Notes: a model not told the origin generated them from the letters alone. A DNA stretch of 64,000 nt from Endozoicomonas sp. G2_2 (GCF_017744135.1 NZ_JAGHQU010000007.1:62001-126000); one strand, 5' to 3'. Shown: positions 1 through 6,604, counted from the stretch's first letter. Numbers and translations: made by a program.

Positions 1-434
1 TCCTTGTAGTGTTCGAAGAAGTGGTGGATCTTGTTCTTCAGCCGATCGTCGATGTCGTCGAGGTCCTGCACGTCCTTGTAGTAGTCGGTGCTGATCTTGT
101 CGGTGGGTACGCACAGGATCTTGGCGTCCAGGCCGGACTCGTCCTCGGTGCCCAGCACCGCCACCGGGCGGCACTTGATCACCGCACCCGGCACGATCGG
201 CTCGGGGGTGAGCACCAGCACGTCGACCGGGTCGCCGTCGTCATACAGGGTCTTCGGTACGAAGCCGTAGTTGGCCGGATAGTGCATGGCCACGTTCATG
301 AAGCGGTCGACCATCAGGCAGTTGGTGTCCTTGTCGACCTCGTACTTCACCGAGCTCGAGCCTTCCACGATCTCGATGATGACGTTGATTTCATCGGGCG
401 GATTCTTGCCCGGGGTGAGTGCTTCATAACCCAT
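1..434 (-). CDS. ppa: Inorganic pyrophosphatase, family I (3' end outside window)
   Basis: Hydrolyses cytoplasmic pyrophosphate to two phosphates, pulling PPi-releasing reactions forward. The visible 144 residues follow the bacterial family I enzyme throughout: VDRFM near 42-46, YPANYGFVP at 52-60, and the metal-binding signature DGDPVDV at 66-72. The frame ends in HHFFEHYK, where about 30 further residues are expected, so the gene is cut by the window edge and not broken. The ATG reads MGYEALTPGKN. It lies 98 bp downstream of the PPi-dependent phosphofructokinase on the same strand, so a PPi-consuming kinase and a PPi hydrolase are neighbours and may be co-transcribed. Confidence 0.95.
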   Translation of the reverse strand, partial: MGYEALTPGKNPPDEINVIIEIVEGSSSVKYEVDKDTNCLMVDRFMNVAMHYPANYGFVPKTLYDDGDPVDVLVLTPEPIVPGAVIKCRPVAVLGTEDESGLDAKILCVPTDKISTDYYKDVQDLDDIDDRLKNKIHHFFEHYK

Positions 435-532
435 TGCGAAACCCCTGTAATGGTGAGTTGAGCTTAAATCGAGGGCCGCCAGTGTAACCGAACAGGCACG
501 ACGCCCGCGTCCGTGCCTGGCAGCGTCGGTCG

Positions 533-1795
533 CTAGACCTCGAAACCGTCCGCCAGTTTCTTTTCCACGGCCACGTTCTTCAGGCGTGCGTACTGCGGCA
601 GGCCGTCGGCATAGGGCGGATAGGATTCGCCCGCAATCAGCGGCTTGAGATAGCGGCGTGCGGCATCGGTGATATGGAAGCCGTCCTCGCTGATGAACTC
701 GCGCGGCATCATCTTCTCGACGTTGGCGACCTCGTCCAGCGGTGCTTCGCCGATCGACCATTCATAGGGTTCGTCGGATTCGCGCACGATCGAGACCATG
801 ATCCCGGACTTGCCGGCTACCGCATATTCCACCGCCGCCCGGCCGACCGCATAGGCCTGCTCGACATCGGTCTGGGACGCGATATGCCGTGCGGCGCGCA
901 TGAGATAGTCGGCGATCGCGTAGTGATACTTGTAGCCGAGCTTGTTCTTGATCAGCTCGGCCAGCGTCGGTGCCATGCCGCCGAGCTGCTTGTGGCCAAA
1001 GGCATCGGTGCTGCCCGCATCGGACAGGAACTCGCCGTCGGCGTTACGCACGCCTTCAGAGGAGACGATCGTGCAGTAGCCGTGGCGTTTGACGGTCTCG
1101 TCGACCTTGGCGAGGAATTTCTCCTCGTCGAAGGCGATTTCCGGGAACAGCAGCACGTGCGGATCCTGGCCCTCAGCCTCGCTGGCCAGCCCGCCGGCGG
1201 CAGCCGTCCAGCCGGCATGCCGGCCCATGACTTCGAGGATGAAGACCTTGGTCGAGGTCTTGCACATGCTGGCCAGGTCGAAGCCGGCCTCGCGGATGGA
1301 CACGGCCGTGTACTTGGCCACGCTGCCGAAGCCCGGCGAGCAGTCGGTATGCGGCAGGTCGTTGTCCATGGTCTTGGGCACATGGATCGCCTGGATCGGA
1401 TAGCCCATCTTCTCCGACAGCTGGCTGATCTTCAGGCAGGTGTCGGCCGAGTCGCCGCCGCCGTTGTAGAAGAAGTAGCCGATGTTGTGCGCCTTGAAGA
1501 CCTCGATCAGGCGCTCGTACTGTTCGCGGTTGTCCTCCAGGCCCTTGAGCTTGTAGCGGGCGCTGCCGAAGGCCCCGGCCGGCGTGTGCTTGAGCGCGGC
1601 GATGGCGCCTGCGGACTCGGCCGATGTGTCGATCAGGTCTTCGGTGAGTGCCCCGACGATGCCATCCCGCCCTGCGTAGACCTTGCCGATCTTGTCGCCG
1701 TGCTCGCGCGCGGCTTCGATCACGCCGGCGGCCGACGCGTTGATGACGGCGGTTACGCCGCCGCTCTGGGCATAAAAGGCATTCTTCACGGTCAT
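533..1795 (-). CDS. pfp: Pyrophosphate-dependent 6-phosphofructokinase
   Basis: Catalyses the reversible phosphorylation of fructose 6-phosphate with PPi, working in glycolysis or gluconeogenesis. The 420-residue protein has the PFK fold. Two positions mark the phosphoryl donor: GGGDS at 112-116 carries Asp where ATP enzymes have the second Gly of GGDGS, and PKTMDND at 140-146 carries Lys where ATP enzymes have Gly (PGTIDND). Both are hallmarks of PPi-type enzymes. EVMGRHAGW, another conserved family motif, is also present. The start is the ATG giving MTVKNAFYAQSGG, the usual N terminus. It is divergent from adk across 186 bp, with ppa downstream. Confidence 0.93.
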   Translation of the reverse strand: MTVKNAFYAQSGGVTAVINASAAGVIEAAREHGDKIGKVYAGRDGIVGALTEDLIDTSAESAGAIAALKHTPAGAFGSARYKLKGLEDNREQYERLIEVFKAHNIGYFFYNGGGDSADTCLKISQLSEKMGYPIQAIHVPKTMDNDLPHTDCSPGFGSVAKYTAVSIREAGFDLASMCKTSTKVFILEVMGRHAGWTAAAGGLASEAEGQDPHVLLFPEIAFDEEKFLAKVDETVKRHGYCTIVSSEGVRNADGEFLSDAGSTDAFGHKQLGGMAPTLAELIKNKLGYKYHYAIADYLMRAARHIASQTDVEQAYAVGRAAVEYAVAGKSGIMVSIVRESDEPYEWSIGEAPLDEVANVEKMMPREFISEDGFHITDAARRYLKPLIAGESYPPYADGLPQYARLKNVAVEKKLADGFEV

Positions 1796-1857
1796 GGGTT
1801 CATCCTGGGCTGATCAGATGGACGCAAAGGATACGTTAGACGGACGGGTCTCGAAAA

Positions 1858-1886
1858 TTGACTTGCCTTATGGGAATCATTAACGT
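1858..1886 (+). promoter_or_regulatory. Possible sigma-70 promoter for adk
   Basis: TTGACT at 1858-1863 is followed, after 17 bp, by TAACGT at 1881-1886 in the divergent pfp/adk spacer. The -35 is good and the -10 matches only three of six consensus positions, so this is a weak inference. Confidence 0.35.
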
Positions 1887-1981
1887 CGAGCGTTCGCTTG
1901 CGCGCGCCCGGTGGCGGCCTGCGCGCATCGATGCCGAATATCCCGATTTCAATAACGTCATTAGCCGTTCGCGGAGAGATC

Positions 1982-2539
1982 ATGCTGAAAATCGTGCTGC
2001 TGGGTGCGCCCGGCTCGGGCAAGGGAACGCAGAGTGAGAAGCTGGTGGCCGAATTCGGCGTACCGCAGATTTCGACTGGCGACCTGCTGCGCAGCGCGGT
2101 GGCCAATCAGACCGAACTCGGCCAGAAGGCCAAGGCCGCGATGGATGCCGGTGAACTGGTGTCCGACGATATCGTGGTCGGCATGATTCGCGAGCGTCTC
2201 AAGCAGGACGATACCGAGAACGGGTTCATTCTCGACGGCTTCCCGCGCAGCCTCGATCAGGCCAAGGCGCTCGACGGTCTGCTCGACGACATGAATCGCC
2301 CGCTGCAGGGCGTGGTGCATATCAAGGTCGATAACGAGGAGATCGTGCAGCGCCTGATGGCGCGCGGTCGCTCGGACGACAACGAAGAGACCATCCGCAA
2401 TCGTCTCAAGGTCTATCAGGAACAGACCCAGCCGCTGGTGAAATTCTACGAGGACAAGGGGCTGTTGACGGCAGTGGCCGGCGTCGGCGAGATCGACGAC
2501 ATCTATGCCCGAATCAAGGCCGCGCTGCCGGCGGGCTAA
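1982..2539 (+). CDS. adk: Adenylate kinase, short form
   Basis: Interconverts ATP+AMP and 2 ADP in the cytoplasm. The P-loop GAPGSGKGT lies at residues 8-16, followed by STGDLLR, the AMP-site segment DGFPRS and the ARGRSDDN segment that closes over the nucleotide. At 185 residues it lacks the long zinc-finger-like LID of the roughly 214-residue form, as in xanthomonads. An in-frame upstream ATG at 1898 would add 28 residues not typical of the family. The ATG at 1982 has a GGAGA ribosome site just upstream and gives MLKIVLLGAPG. A strong terminator follows, inside the convergent rnd gene. Confidence 0.95.
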   Translation: MLKIVLLGAPGSGKGTQSEKLVAEFGVPQISTGDLLRSAVANQTELGQKAKAAMDAGELVSDDIVVGMIRERLKQDDTENGFILDGFPRSLDQAKALDGLLDDMNRPLQGVVHIKVDNEEIVQRLMARGRSDDNEETIRNRLKVYQEQTQPLVKFYEDKGLLTAVAGVGEIDDIYARIKAALPAG

Positions 2540-2573
2540 GCGCAGTCAGGGCGCCGACGCGGCGCCGCACGCG

Positions 2574-3722
2574 TCAGTTGTCCGATACGCCGAAGCCGTC
2601 CGCGGCTTCGGCGTTTTTTATGGCTTCGAGCACGGCCGTGCCCGCAACCTCGGCGCGCCAGCCCGAAAGCAGGCGAACGTCGCGCTCGCCGTCGACCATG
2701 GCGGCGATTTCCTTGCGGCTGGCCAGCGCGGAGGCGGCGATGCCGGTGTCTTCTGCGCAGCGATTGAGCGTATCCATGCCGGCCTTGATACGCCGTTTCT
2801 CCGCGTTGCTCGGCGGTTCCGGTTGGGGTGCCAATGGTGTCGGCGTGTGCGCGGCAGCTGCCTGTACACAGGCGAGCAGGGCGTCGCCATGCCGGCTCGC
2901 CGTCTTGCCGGGTAGCGCGCGGATCGCGGTCAGGCCGTCGACATCCTGCGGGCGGCGTCGAGCGATCTCCATCACAGCATCGTCGGGCAGAATCCAGCGG
3001 CGTGGGCGATCGGCGGCCATGGCTTCGCGTTCGCGCCAGTCGGTGATCGCGCCGAGTGCCTGCTGCTGGGCGGCGCCGAGCTTGTGCCAGCTCTTGATGC
3101 GTCGCCAGGCCTGGGCCGTGTCCACTTCGAAACGCGCCGGCTCGACCATGCGTTCGAAATCCGCGGCGAGCCAGTCCTCGCGTGCCTGTTCGACGAGCTT
3201 TTCGCCGATCATGTGGTAGGCCAGCGCGAGATACCGCACGTCGTCCGCCGCGTAGTCGAGCGCGCCCGCGGGCAGGGGGCGTTTGCTCCAGTCGGTGCGT
3301 GTATGGGTCTTGGCCAGGTCGACGTCGAGCAGCGCCTTGATCAGGCGGGCGTAGCCCATCTGGTCGTCGAGGCCGATCAGCGGTGCGGCGACCTGGGTAT
3401 CGAACAGGGGCGCCGGCAGCGTGCCGAAGCGCTGATAGAGCACCTCGAGATCCTGTTCGGCGGAATGAAACACCTTGAGTACCGCCGGATCGCCGAGCAG
3501 ATCGGCCAGCGGGGTCAGATCGTCGATGACGAGTACGTCGACGAGCCCGACTTCCTCGGCGTCCGCGATCTGGACCAGGCACAGCTTCGGGTAATAGGTG
3601 GATTCACGCAGAAACTCCGTATCGACGACGATCCAGTCGCGCGCACGCATGCGCTCGCAGAAGGTGGCCAGGGTCGCGGCGTCGGTGATCGTGGCGACGT
3701 GCTCGGGCGGCTTCGGTATCAT
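2574..3722 (-). CDS. rnd: Ribonuclease D
   Basis: A 3'-to-5' exoribonuclease that trims tRNA precursors. The 382-residue product has the DEDD exonuclease domain: ExoI around DTEF at 34-37, ExoII in HSAEQDLEVL and ExoIII in YAADDVRYL. HRDC-like helical domains follow. The start chosen is the ATG giving MIPKPPEH; another in-frame ATG 30 bp upstream (MKAKLIRADG) is possible but has no clear ribosome site. Upstream and divergent is the membrane protein gene at 3768. The last codons coincide with the intrinsic terminator of the convergent adk transcript. Confidence 0.93.
   Translation of the reverse strand: MIPKPPEHVATITDAATLATFCERMRARDWIVVDTEFLRESTYYPKLCLVQIADAEEVGLVDVLVIDDLTPLADLLGDPAVLKVFHSAEQDLEVLYQRFGTLPAPLFDTQVAAPLIGLDDQMGYARLIKALLDVDLAKTHTRTDWSKRPLPAGALDYAADDVRYLALAYHMIGEKLVEQAREDWLAADFERMVEPARFEVDTAQAWRRIKSWHKLGAAQQQALGAITDWREREAMAADRPRRWILPDDAVMEIARRRPQDVDGLTAIRALPGKTASRHGDALLACVQAAAAHTPTPLAPQPEPPSNAEKRRIKAGMDTLNRCAEDTGIAASALASRKEIAAMVDGERDVRLLSGWRAEVAGTAVLEAIKNAEAADGFGVSDN
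2588..2619 (+). terminator. Intrinsic terminator of adk inside the 3' end of rnd
   Basis: CGCCGAAGCCG at 2588-2598 pairs perfectly with CGGCTTCGGCG at 2603-2613 around the loop TCCG, and six T follow at 2614-2619. It is a textbook plus-strand terminator about 50 bp after the adk stop. The same bases encode residues near the C terminus of RNase D on the other strand. Confidence 0.85.
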
Positions 3723-3767
3723 GCCGTCTGCTCTAATAAGCTTCGCTTTCATAAGGATGCGTCGTCC

Positions 3768-4298
3768 ATGGTTTTTGCGCGCCGGGTGATCGAACTGATG
3801 CTGCTGCGTCTCGGCCCCCAGGATATGCCCGGGGATTCGACGACGCTGTTCGGCAGTGCTGCAGCCTATTGTATCCTGCTGTTTCTGCAGGTCGGGCTGA
3901 TCATGCCTGCCGGGCCCGCGGTACTGCAGGCCGTGCTCGCCACCGGGCTGCTCGCCCTCTACGTGCGCACCCTGTTGCGTATCCGCAAGTTGCCCAATCG
4001 CTACAACCAGACCGCGATTGCCCTGTTCGCCTCCGGCGCAGTGTTGACGCTGATCATGCTGGCGCCGACCCATGTGATGGCGCCGTATCTCAACGCGATT
4101 GCCGAAGCGAGCGACCCGCAGAGCGTCCCCATGCCGCCCAGCTTCGTGACCCTGGCCTATGTCGCGCTCGGGATCTGGGGGCTGGCGATCTACAGCCATG
4201 TCTATCGCAACGCCCTGGACGGCAGTTTGTGGCTCGGCGTGGGGGCCGCAATGGCCTTCGAAGTGCTGCTTCTGGTCGTTTTCTCGGTGCTGGGCTGA
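3768..4298 (+). CDS. Uncharacterised inner-membrane protein upstream of mpl
   Basis: I do not recognise a named family. The 176-residue product begins MVFARRVIELMLLRLGPQDMPG. It then shows four clearly hydrophobic stretches: about residues 29-46, 47-66, 83-103 and 127-175, the last long enough for two segments. A loop rich in Pro and Ser lies around 110-125. There is no cleavable signal peptide and no catalytic motif. The stop overlaps the mpl start by one base (TGATG), so the two are translationally coupled and it may serve envelope or murein-recycling functions. That role is inferred from position only. Confidence 0.8.
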   Translation: MVFARRVIELMLLRLGPQDMPGDSTTLFGSAAAYCILLFLQVGLIMPAGPAVLQAVLATGLLALYVRTLLRIRKLPNRYNQTAIALFASGAVLTLIMLAPTHVMAPYLNAIAEASDPQSVPMPPSFVTLAYVALGIWGLAIYSHVYRNALDGSLWLGVGAAMAFEVLLLVVFSVLG

Positions 4299-5659
4299 TG
4301 CACGTCCATATTCTGGGAATCGGCGGCACGTTCATGGCCGGGGTGGCGCTGTTGGCGCGGGCTGCCGGGCATACCGTGACCGGTTCCGACGCCGGTCTGT
4401 ATCCGCCCATGAGTACACAGCTGGCCGATGCCGGCATCGATGTCATGGACGGCTACGACGCCGCACATCTCAAGCCGGCGCCGGATCAGGTGATCATCGG
4501 CAACGCGATGACGCGCGGTAATCCGGCCGTCGAATACGCCCTCGACGCCGGTCTGCGCTATGTCTCCGGTCCGCAGTGGCTGGCCGAGAACGTGCTCGAC
4601 GGCCGCTGGGTACTGGCCGTCGCGGGCACGCACGGCAAGACGACCACCTCGAGCATGCTCGCCCACGTGCTGCAGTATGCGGGCATGGCGCCGGGCTATC
4701 TGATCGGCGGGATCGCCGCCGATCTCGGTCAGTCAGCCGCGATGGGCCAGAGCGACTTCTTCGTCGTCGAGGCCGATGAATACGACACCGCCTTCTTCGA
4801 CAAGCGCTCGAAGTTCGTGCACTACCGTCCGCGTACGTTGATTCTCAACAATCTCGAGTTCGACCACGCCGATATATTCGACGATCTCGAGGCGATCAAG
4901 CGCCAGTTCCATCATCTGGTTCGTACCGTGCCGGCCGCCGGGCAGATCGTGCACAACGGCGCCGACGCGGAACTCGACGACGTGCTCGCTCGCGGCTGCT
5001 GGACGCCGACCGTGGCGTTCGACGGCGCGAGTGCCCAGGGCTGGCATGCCGAGCCGCTCGCGGTCGACGGCACGCGTCTGGCGATTCGTCACCAAGGCGA
5101 GCGCGTGGGTGAACTCGAGTGGGCCCTGACCGGCGAACACAACGCCGCCAATGCGCTGGCCACGATCGCCGCCGCTCGCCATGTTGGCGTGACGCCGACT
5201 GTGGCGATCGAGGCGCTGTCGGTATTTCGCGGTGTCAAACGGCGCATGGAACTGCGCGGAACACCCAACGACATCCGGCTTTTCGACGATTTCGCCCATC
5301 ACCCCACCGCCATTCGCACCACGCTCGCCGGCCTGCGTGCGGGCCACCACGGCGGTCGCATCCTCGCCGTGTTCGAGCCGCGCTCGAACACCATGCGCCG
5401 CGGCGTGCATGCGAAAACGCTCGCCGCGAGCTTTGCCGATGCGGATCACGTGTTCGTCTATGACGCGGATCTTGACTGGGACGCAGCGGCGGTATTCGAG
5501 AACCTGGGCGAAGGCCTGACACGCCGCTCGGATCTCGAGGAACTGGTCGCCGATGTCGCCGCCGCGGCAAAGCCAGGTGACACCGTTGTGGTGATGAGTA
5601 ACGGCGGGTTCGGCGGCATCCACGGCAAGCTGCTCGCCGCGCTGGCACAGCAGACATAA
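4298..5659 (+). CDS. mpl: UDP-N-acetylmuramate:L-alanyl-gamma-D-glutamyl-meso-diaminopimelate ligase
   Basis: Murein recycling enzyme: joins the recovered tripeptide L-Ala-gamma-D-Glu-meso-DAP to UDP-MurNAc, bypassing MurC, D and E. The 453-residue protein is a Mur ligase: N-terminal dinucleotide-like HILGIGGTFMAG, the ATP loop AGTHGKTTT at 109-117, the central EADEYD segment and a C-terminal domain with DDFAHHPTAI. Mpl and MurC share this plan. The family-typical start MHVHILGIGGTFM, the SGPQWLAE segment and the separate MurC at 49 kb support Mpl. It overlaps the upstream membrane gene by one base and ends at a symmetric terminator. Confidence 0.94.
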   Translation: MHVHILGIGGTFMAGVALLARAAGHTVTGSDAGLYPPMSTQLADAGIDVMDGYDAAHLKPAPDQVIIGNAMTRGNPAVEYALDAGLRYVSGPQWLAENVLDGRWVLAVAGTHGKTTTSSMLAHVLQYAGMAPGYLIGGIAADLGQSAAMGQSDFFVVEADEYDTAFFDKRSKFVHYRPRTLILNNLEFDHADIFDDLEAIKRQFHHLVRTVPAAGQIVHNGADAELDDVLARGCWTPTVAFDGASAQGWHAEPLAVDGTRLAIRHQGERVGELEWALTGEHNAANALATIAAARHVGVTPTVAIEALSVFRGVKRRMELRGTPNDIRLFDDFAHHPTAIRTTLAGLRAGHHGGRILAVFEPRSNTMRRGVHAKTLAASFADADHVFVYDADLDWDAAAVFENLGEGLTRRSDLEELVADVAAAAKPGDTVVVMSNGGFGGIHGKLLAALAQQT

Positions 5660-5683
5660 AAAAACCGCCGAAGCGGTTTTTTT
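5658..5683. terminator. Bidirectional terminator after mpl
   Basis: Seven A plus CCGC pair with GCGG plus seven T around the loop CGAA, directly overlapping the mpl stop codon. It is symmetrical, so it can stop mpl transcription on the plus strand and also transcripts arriving from the convergent EF-hand gene. Confidence 0.85.
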
Positions 5684-5706
5684 ATTCTCCCCAGGGAGCG
5701 GGAGAG

Positions 5707-5780
5707 TTTCGCCAAGGCCGAGCCGGACCACGTCGAGGCACGAGGGGGGACCGGGAGACGCCGGCCCGACCCAAGCGAAA
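5707..5780. repeat. Hairpin repeat, copy 1 of 3
   Basis: The ends are inverted (TTTCGC and GCGAAA). Inside them GGCCGAGCCGG can pair with CCGGCCCGACC with two mismatches. The apical part is a G-rich core, from CCACGTCGAGG through a run of six G to ACCGGGAGACG. The core is nearly identical in the next two copies. It resembles repetitive extragenic palindromes in size and position, but I cannot assign it to a named family. Confidence 0.85.
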
Positions 5781-5819
5781 GTATTGGCCGGAGCCACGAT
5801 GACTCCGAGCCGTTGTAAA

Positions 5820-5893
5820 TTTCGCTTTGGCCGGACCGAACCACGTCGAGGCACGAGGGGGGACCGGGAGACGCCGGCCCGACCAAGCGAAAA
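5820..5893. repeat. Hairpin repeat, copy 2 of 3
   Basis: Begins 113 bp after copy 1. It has the same core with six G, and ends TTTCGCTT and AAGCGAAA. Its inner stem pairs the GGCCGGACCG region with the CGGCCCGACC region. Bases differing from copy 1 lie mostly in the stem, not in the core. Confidence 0.85.
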
Positions 5894-5899
5894 CTGGGC

Positions 5900-5928
5900 C
5901 GCTCATCCAGTGAATGAGCGTTTTTTTT
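5900..5928 (+). terminator. Terminator-like hairpin between repeat copies
   Basis: CGCTCAT at 5900-5906 pairs perfectly with ATGAGCG at 5914-5920 and eight T follow. It has the form of a plus-strand intrinsic terminator 240 bp beyond the mpl terminator, where no further plus-strand gene is visible. Confidence 0.7.
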
Positions 5929-5930
5929 AA

Positions 5931-6005
5931 TTTCGCCAAAGCTGGGCCGAACCACGTCGAGGCACGAGGGGGGGACCGGGAGACGCCGGCCCGACCAGGC
6001 GAAAA
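5931..6005. repeat. Hairpin repeat, copy 3 of 3
   Basis: Begins 111 bp after copy 2, directly after the T-run of the hairpin at 5900-5928. It has the same core with seven G. Its ends TTTCGCC and GGCGAAA show a paired change relative to copy 2 (TTTCGCT and AGCGAAA), so the terminal stem is kept while its sequence changes. Confidence 0.85.
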
Positions 6006-6036
6006 CTTGTGTGCAGCAACGGCTGCGAAAAAACTC

Positions 6037-6318
6037 CTATTCCTTGTCGCTGTCCTGCGACGCCTTCATGTCTTCTATGTAGGCCTGAAACTCTTCTTTC
6101 GTGACCTTGCCGTCGCCGTCCGAATCCATGTCGTCGAACGTGGCTTCCCATGGCGTGCCCATGACTTCTTCGGGCGAAAGCGCGCCATCGGCGTCTGCAT
6201 CCATCGTGGCCCAGGAAGCAGCGGCGGTCTCTGCGGCGAACGCCTGGCTTGTCGACAGTGCGGTTCCGAAGGGAATCGCGAATGCCATGCCGGCGACCAC
6301 TGCGTAACGTCTTTTCAT
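6037..6318 (-). CDS. Exported EF-hand calcium-binding protein
   Basis: A 93-residue protein with a signal peptide: a basic start MKRR, a hydrophobic stretch to about residue 22, and a cleavage site after AFA near residue 28. Two canonical 12-residue EF-hand loops follow, DADADGALSPEE at 40-51 and DSDGDGKVTKEE at 65-76, each with Asp at positions 1, 3 and 5, Gly at 6 and Glu at 12. It probably binds Ca2+ in the periplasm as a buffer or sensor; the partner is unknown. It lies 286 bp downstream of glrR on the same strand, behind its own sigma-54 promoter. Calcium binding is inferred from the motifs only. Confidence 0.88.
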   Translation of the reverse strand: MKRRYAVVAGMAFAIPFGTALSTSQAFAAETAAASWATMDADADGALSPEEVMGTPWEATFDDMDSDGDGKVTKEEFQAYIEDMKASQDSDKE

Positions 6319-6357
6319 GAATCGACTGCAATTCGTTTCATATCTGAGTGGGGCTAG

Positions 6358-6373
6358 AGCAACCCCCGTGCCA
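6358..6373 (-). promoter_or_regulatory. Sigma-54 promoter of the EF-hand gene
   Basis: The minus strand reads TGGCACGGGGGTTGCT, with -24 at 6373-6368 and -12 TTGC at 6362-6359. The invariant GG and GC are separated by exactly ten bases. This is a full match to the TGGCAC-N5-TTGC consensus. The start site would fall near 6347, giving a leader of about 29 nt before the EF-hand ATG. No strong ribosome site is visible in that leader. Confidence 0.85.
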
Positions 6374-6468
6374 GAATATAAAATCCTTTTTATTACAGTG
6401 TCTTAGGTGACGCCTGCGCCTCCCGGGAAAGGGTGTGGGCCACAGGGTGCCGAAATACGGCAAAAATG

Positions 6469-6486
6469 CGTTGCCGTCAGGCGACG
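6469..6486. promoter_or_regulatory. GlrR-type palindrome, site 3 (nearest the promoter)
   Basis: CGTTGCC-GTCA-GGCGACG, a relative of the perfect site at 6533. Its centre is about 130 bp upstream of the predicted sigma-54 start. It overlaps a second inverted pair (ACGGCAA at 6457, TTGCCGT at 6471). Confidence 0.5.
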
Positions 6487-6522
6487 AATCCGGGGTATAT
6501 CACGCAAGACGCTGAAATATAT

Positions 6523-6550
6523 AAATAAAAAATGTCGCCGATTGGCGACA
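6523..6550 (-). terminator. Intrinsic terminator of glrR
   Basis: On the minus strand TGTCGCC and GGCGACA form a 7-bp stem with the loop AATC, followed by TTTTTTAT. It lies about 55 bp after the glrR stop. The stem is the same sequence as GlrR-type site 1, so this DNA may do two jobs. Confidence 0.75.
6533..6550. promoter_or_regulatory. GlrR-type palindrome, site 1 (perfect)
   Basis: TGTCGCC-GATT-GGCGACA is an exact match to TGTC-N10-GACA, the motif reported for GlrR at the enterobacterial glmY promoter. Its centre is about 195 bp upstream of the predicted sigma-54 start, a normal distance for an enhancer site. Confidence 0.6.
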
Positions 6551-6576
6551 TAAAAGCGAGGGCGCCGTCTTGTCGG

Positions 6577-6594
6577 TGTCGCCAAACGGCAACG
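6577..6594. promoter_or_regulatory. GlrR-type palindrome, site 2 (degenerate)
   Basis: TGTCGCC-AAAC-GGCAACG keeps the left half and the inner GGC of site 1. Its centre is 44 bp from site 1, about four helical turns. It lies 11 bp beyond the glrR stop codon. Confidence 0.5.
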
Positions 6595-6604
6595 CGGCGG
6601 GGCG

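Larger units (their letters stand above)
5660..6036. other. Gene-free convergent spacer filled by hairpin repeats
   Basis: These 377 bases between the convergent mpl and EF-hand genes hold no credible gene. They contain the mpl terminator, three copies of a hairpin repeat about 74 bp long, and a second terminator-like hairpin between copies two and three. The longest frames across it read the repeated core as the same peptide in changing frames, which argues against coding. Confidence 0.8.

Noticed and set aside
213-218. GlrR loop variant listed at these coordinates among the findings
   Set aside because: The numbers are residue positions and not window coordinates; the valid entry is at 7313-7330.
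5458-5955. Minus-strand frames containing the repeated peptide VGPASPGPP
   Set aside because: The peptide is the hairpin repeat read three times in different frames; the frame also runs into the mpl coding sequence.
5707-6005. CRISPR array
   Set aside because: Only three units of about 74 bp, with long stems, terminator-like spacers and no cas genes.
6403-6585. A 60-codon minus-strand frame between glrR and the EF-hand gene
   Set aside because: It overlaps the palindromes and terminator and has no ribosome site; the DNA is better explained as regulatory.
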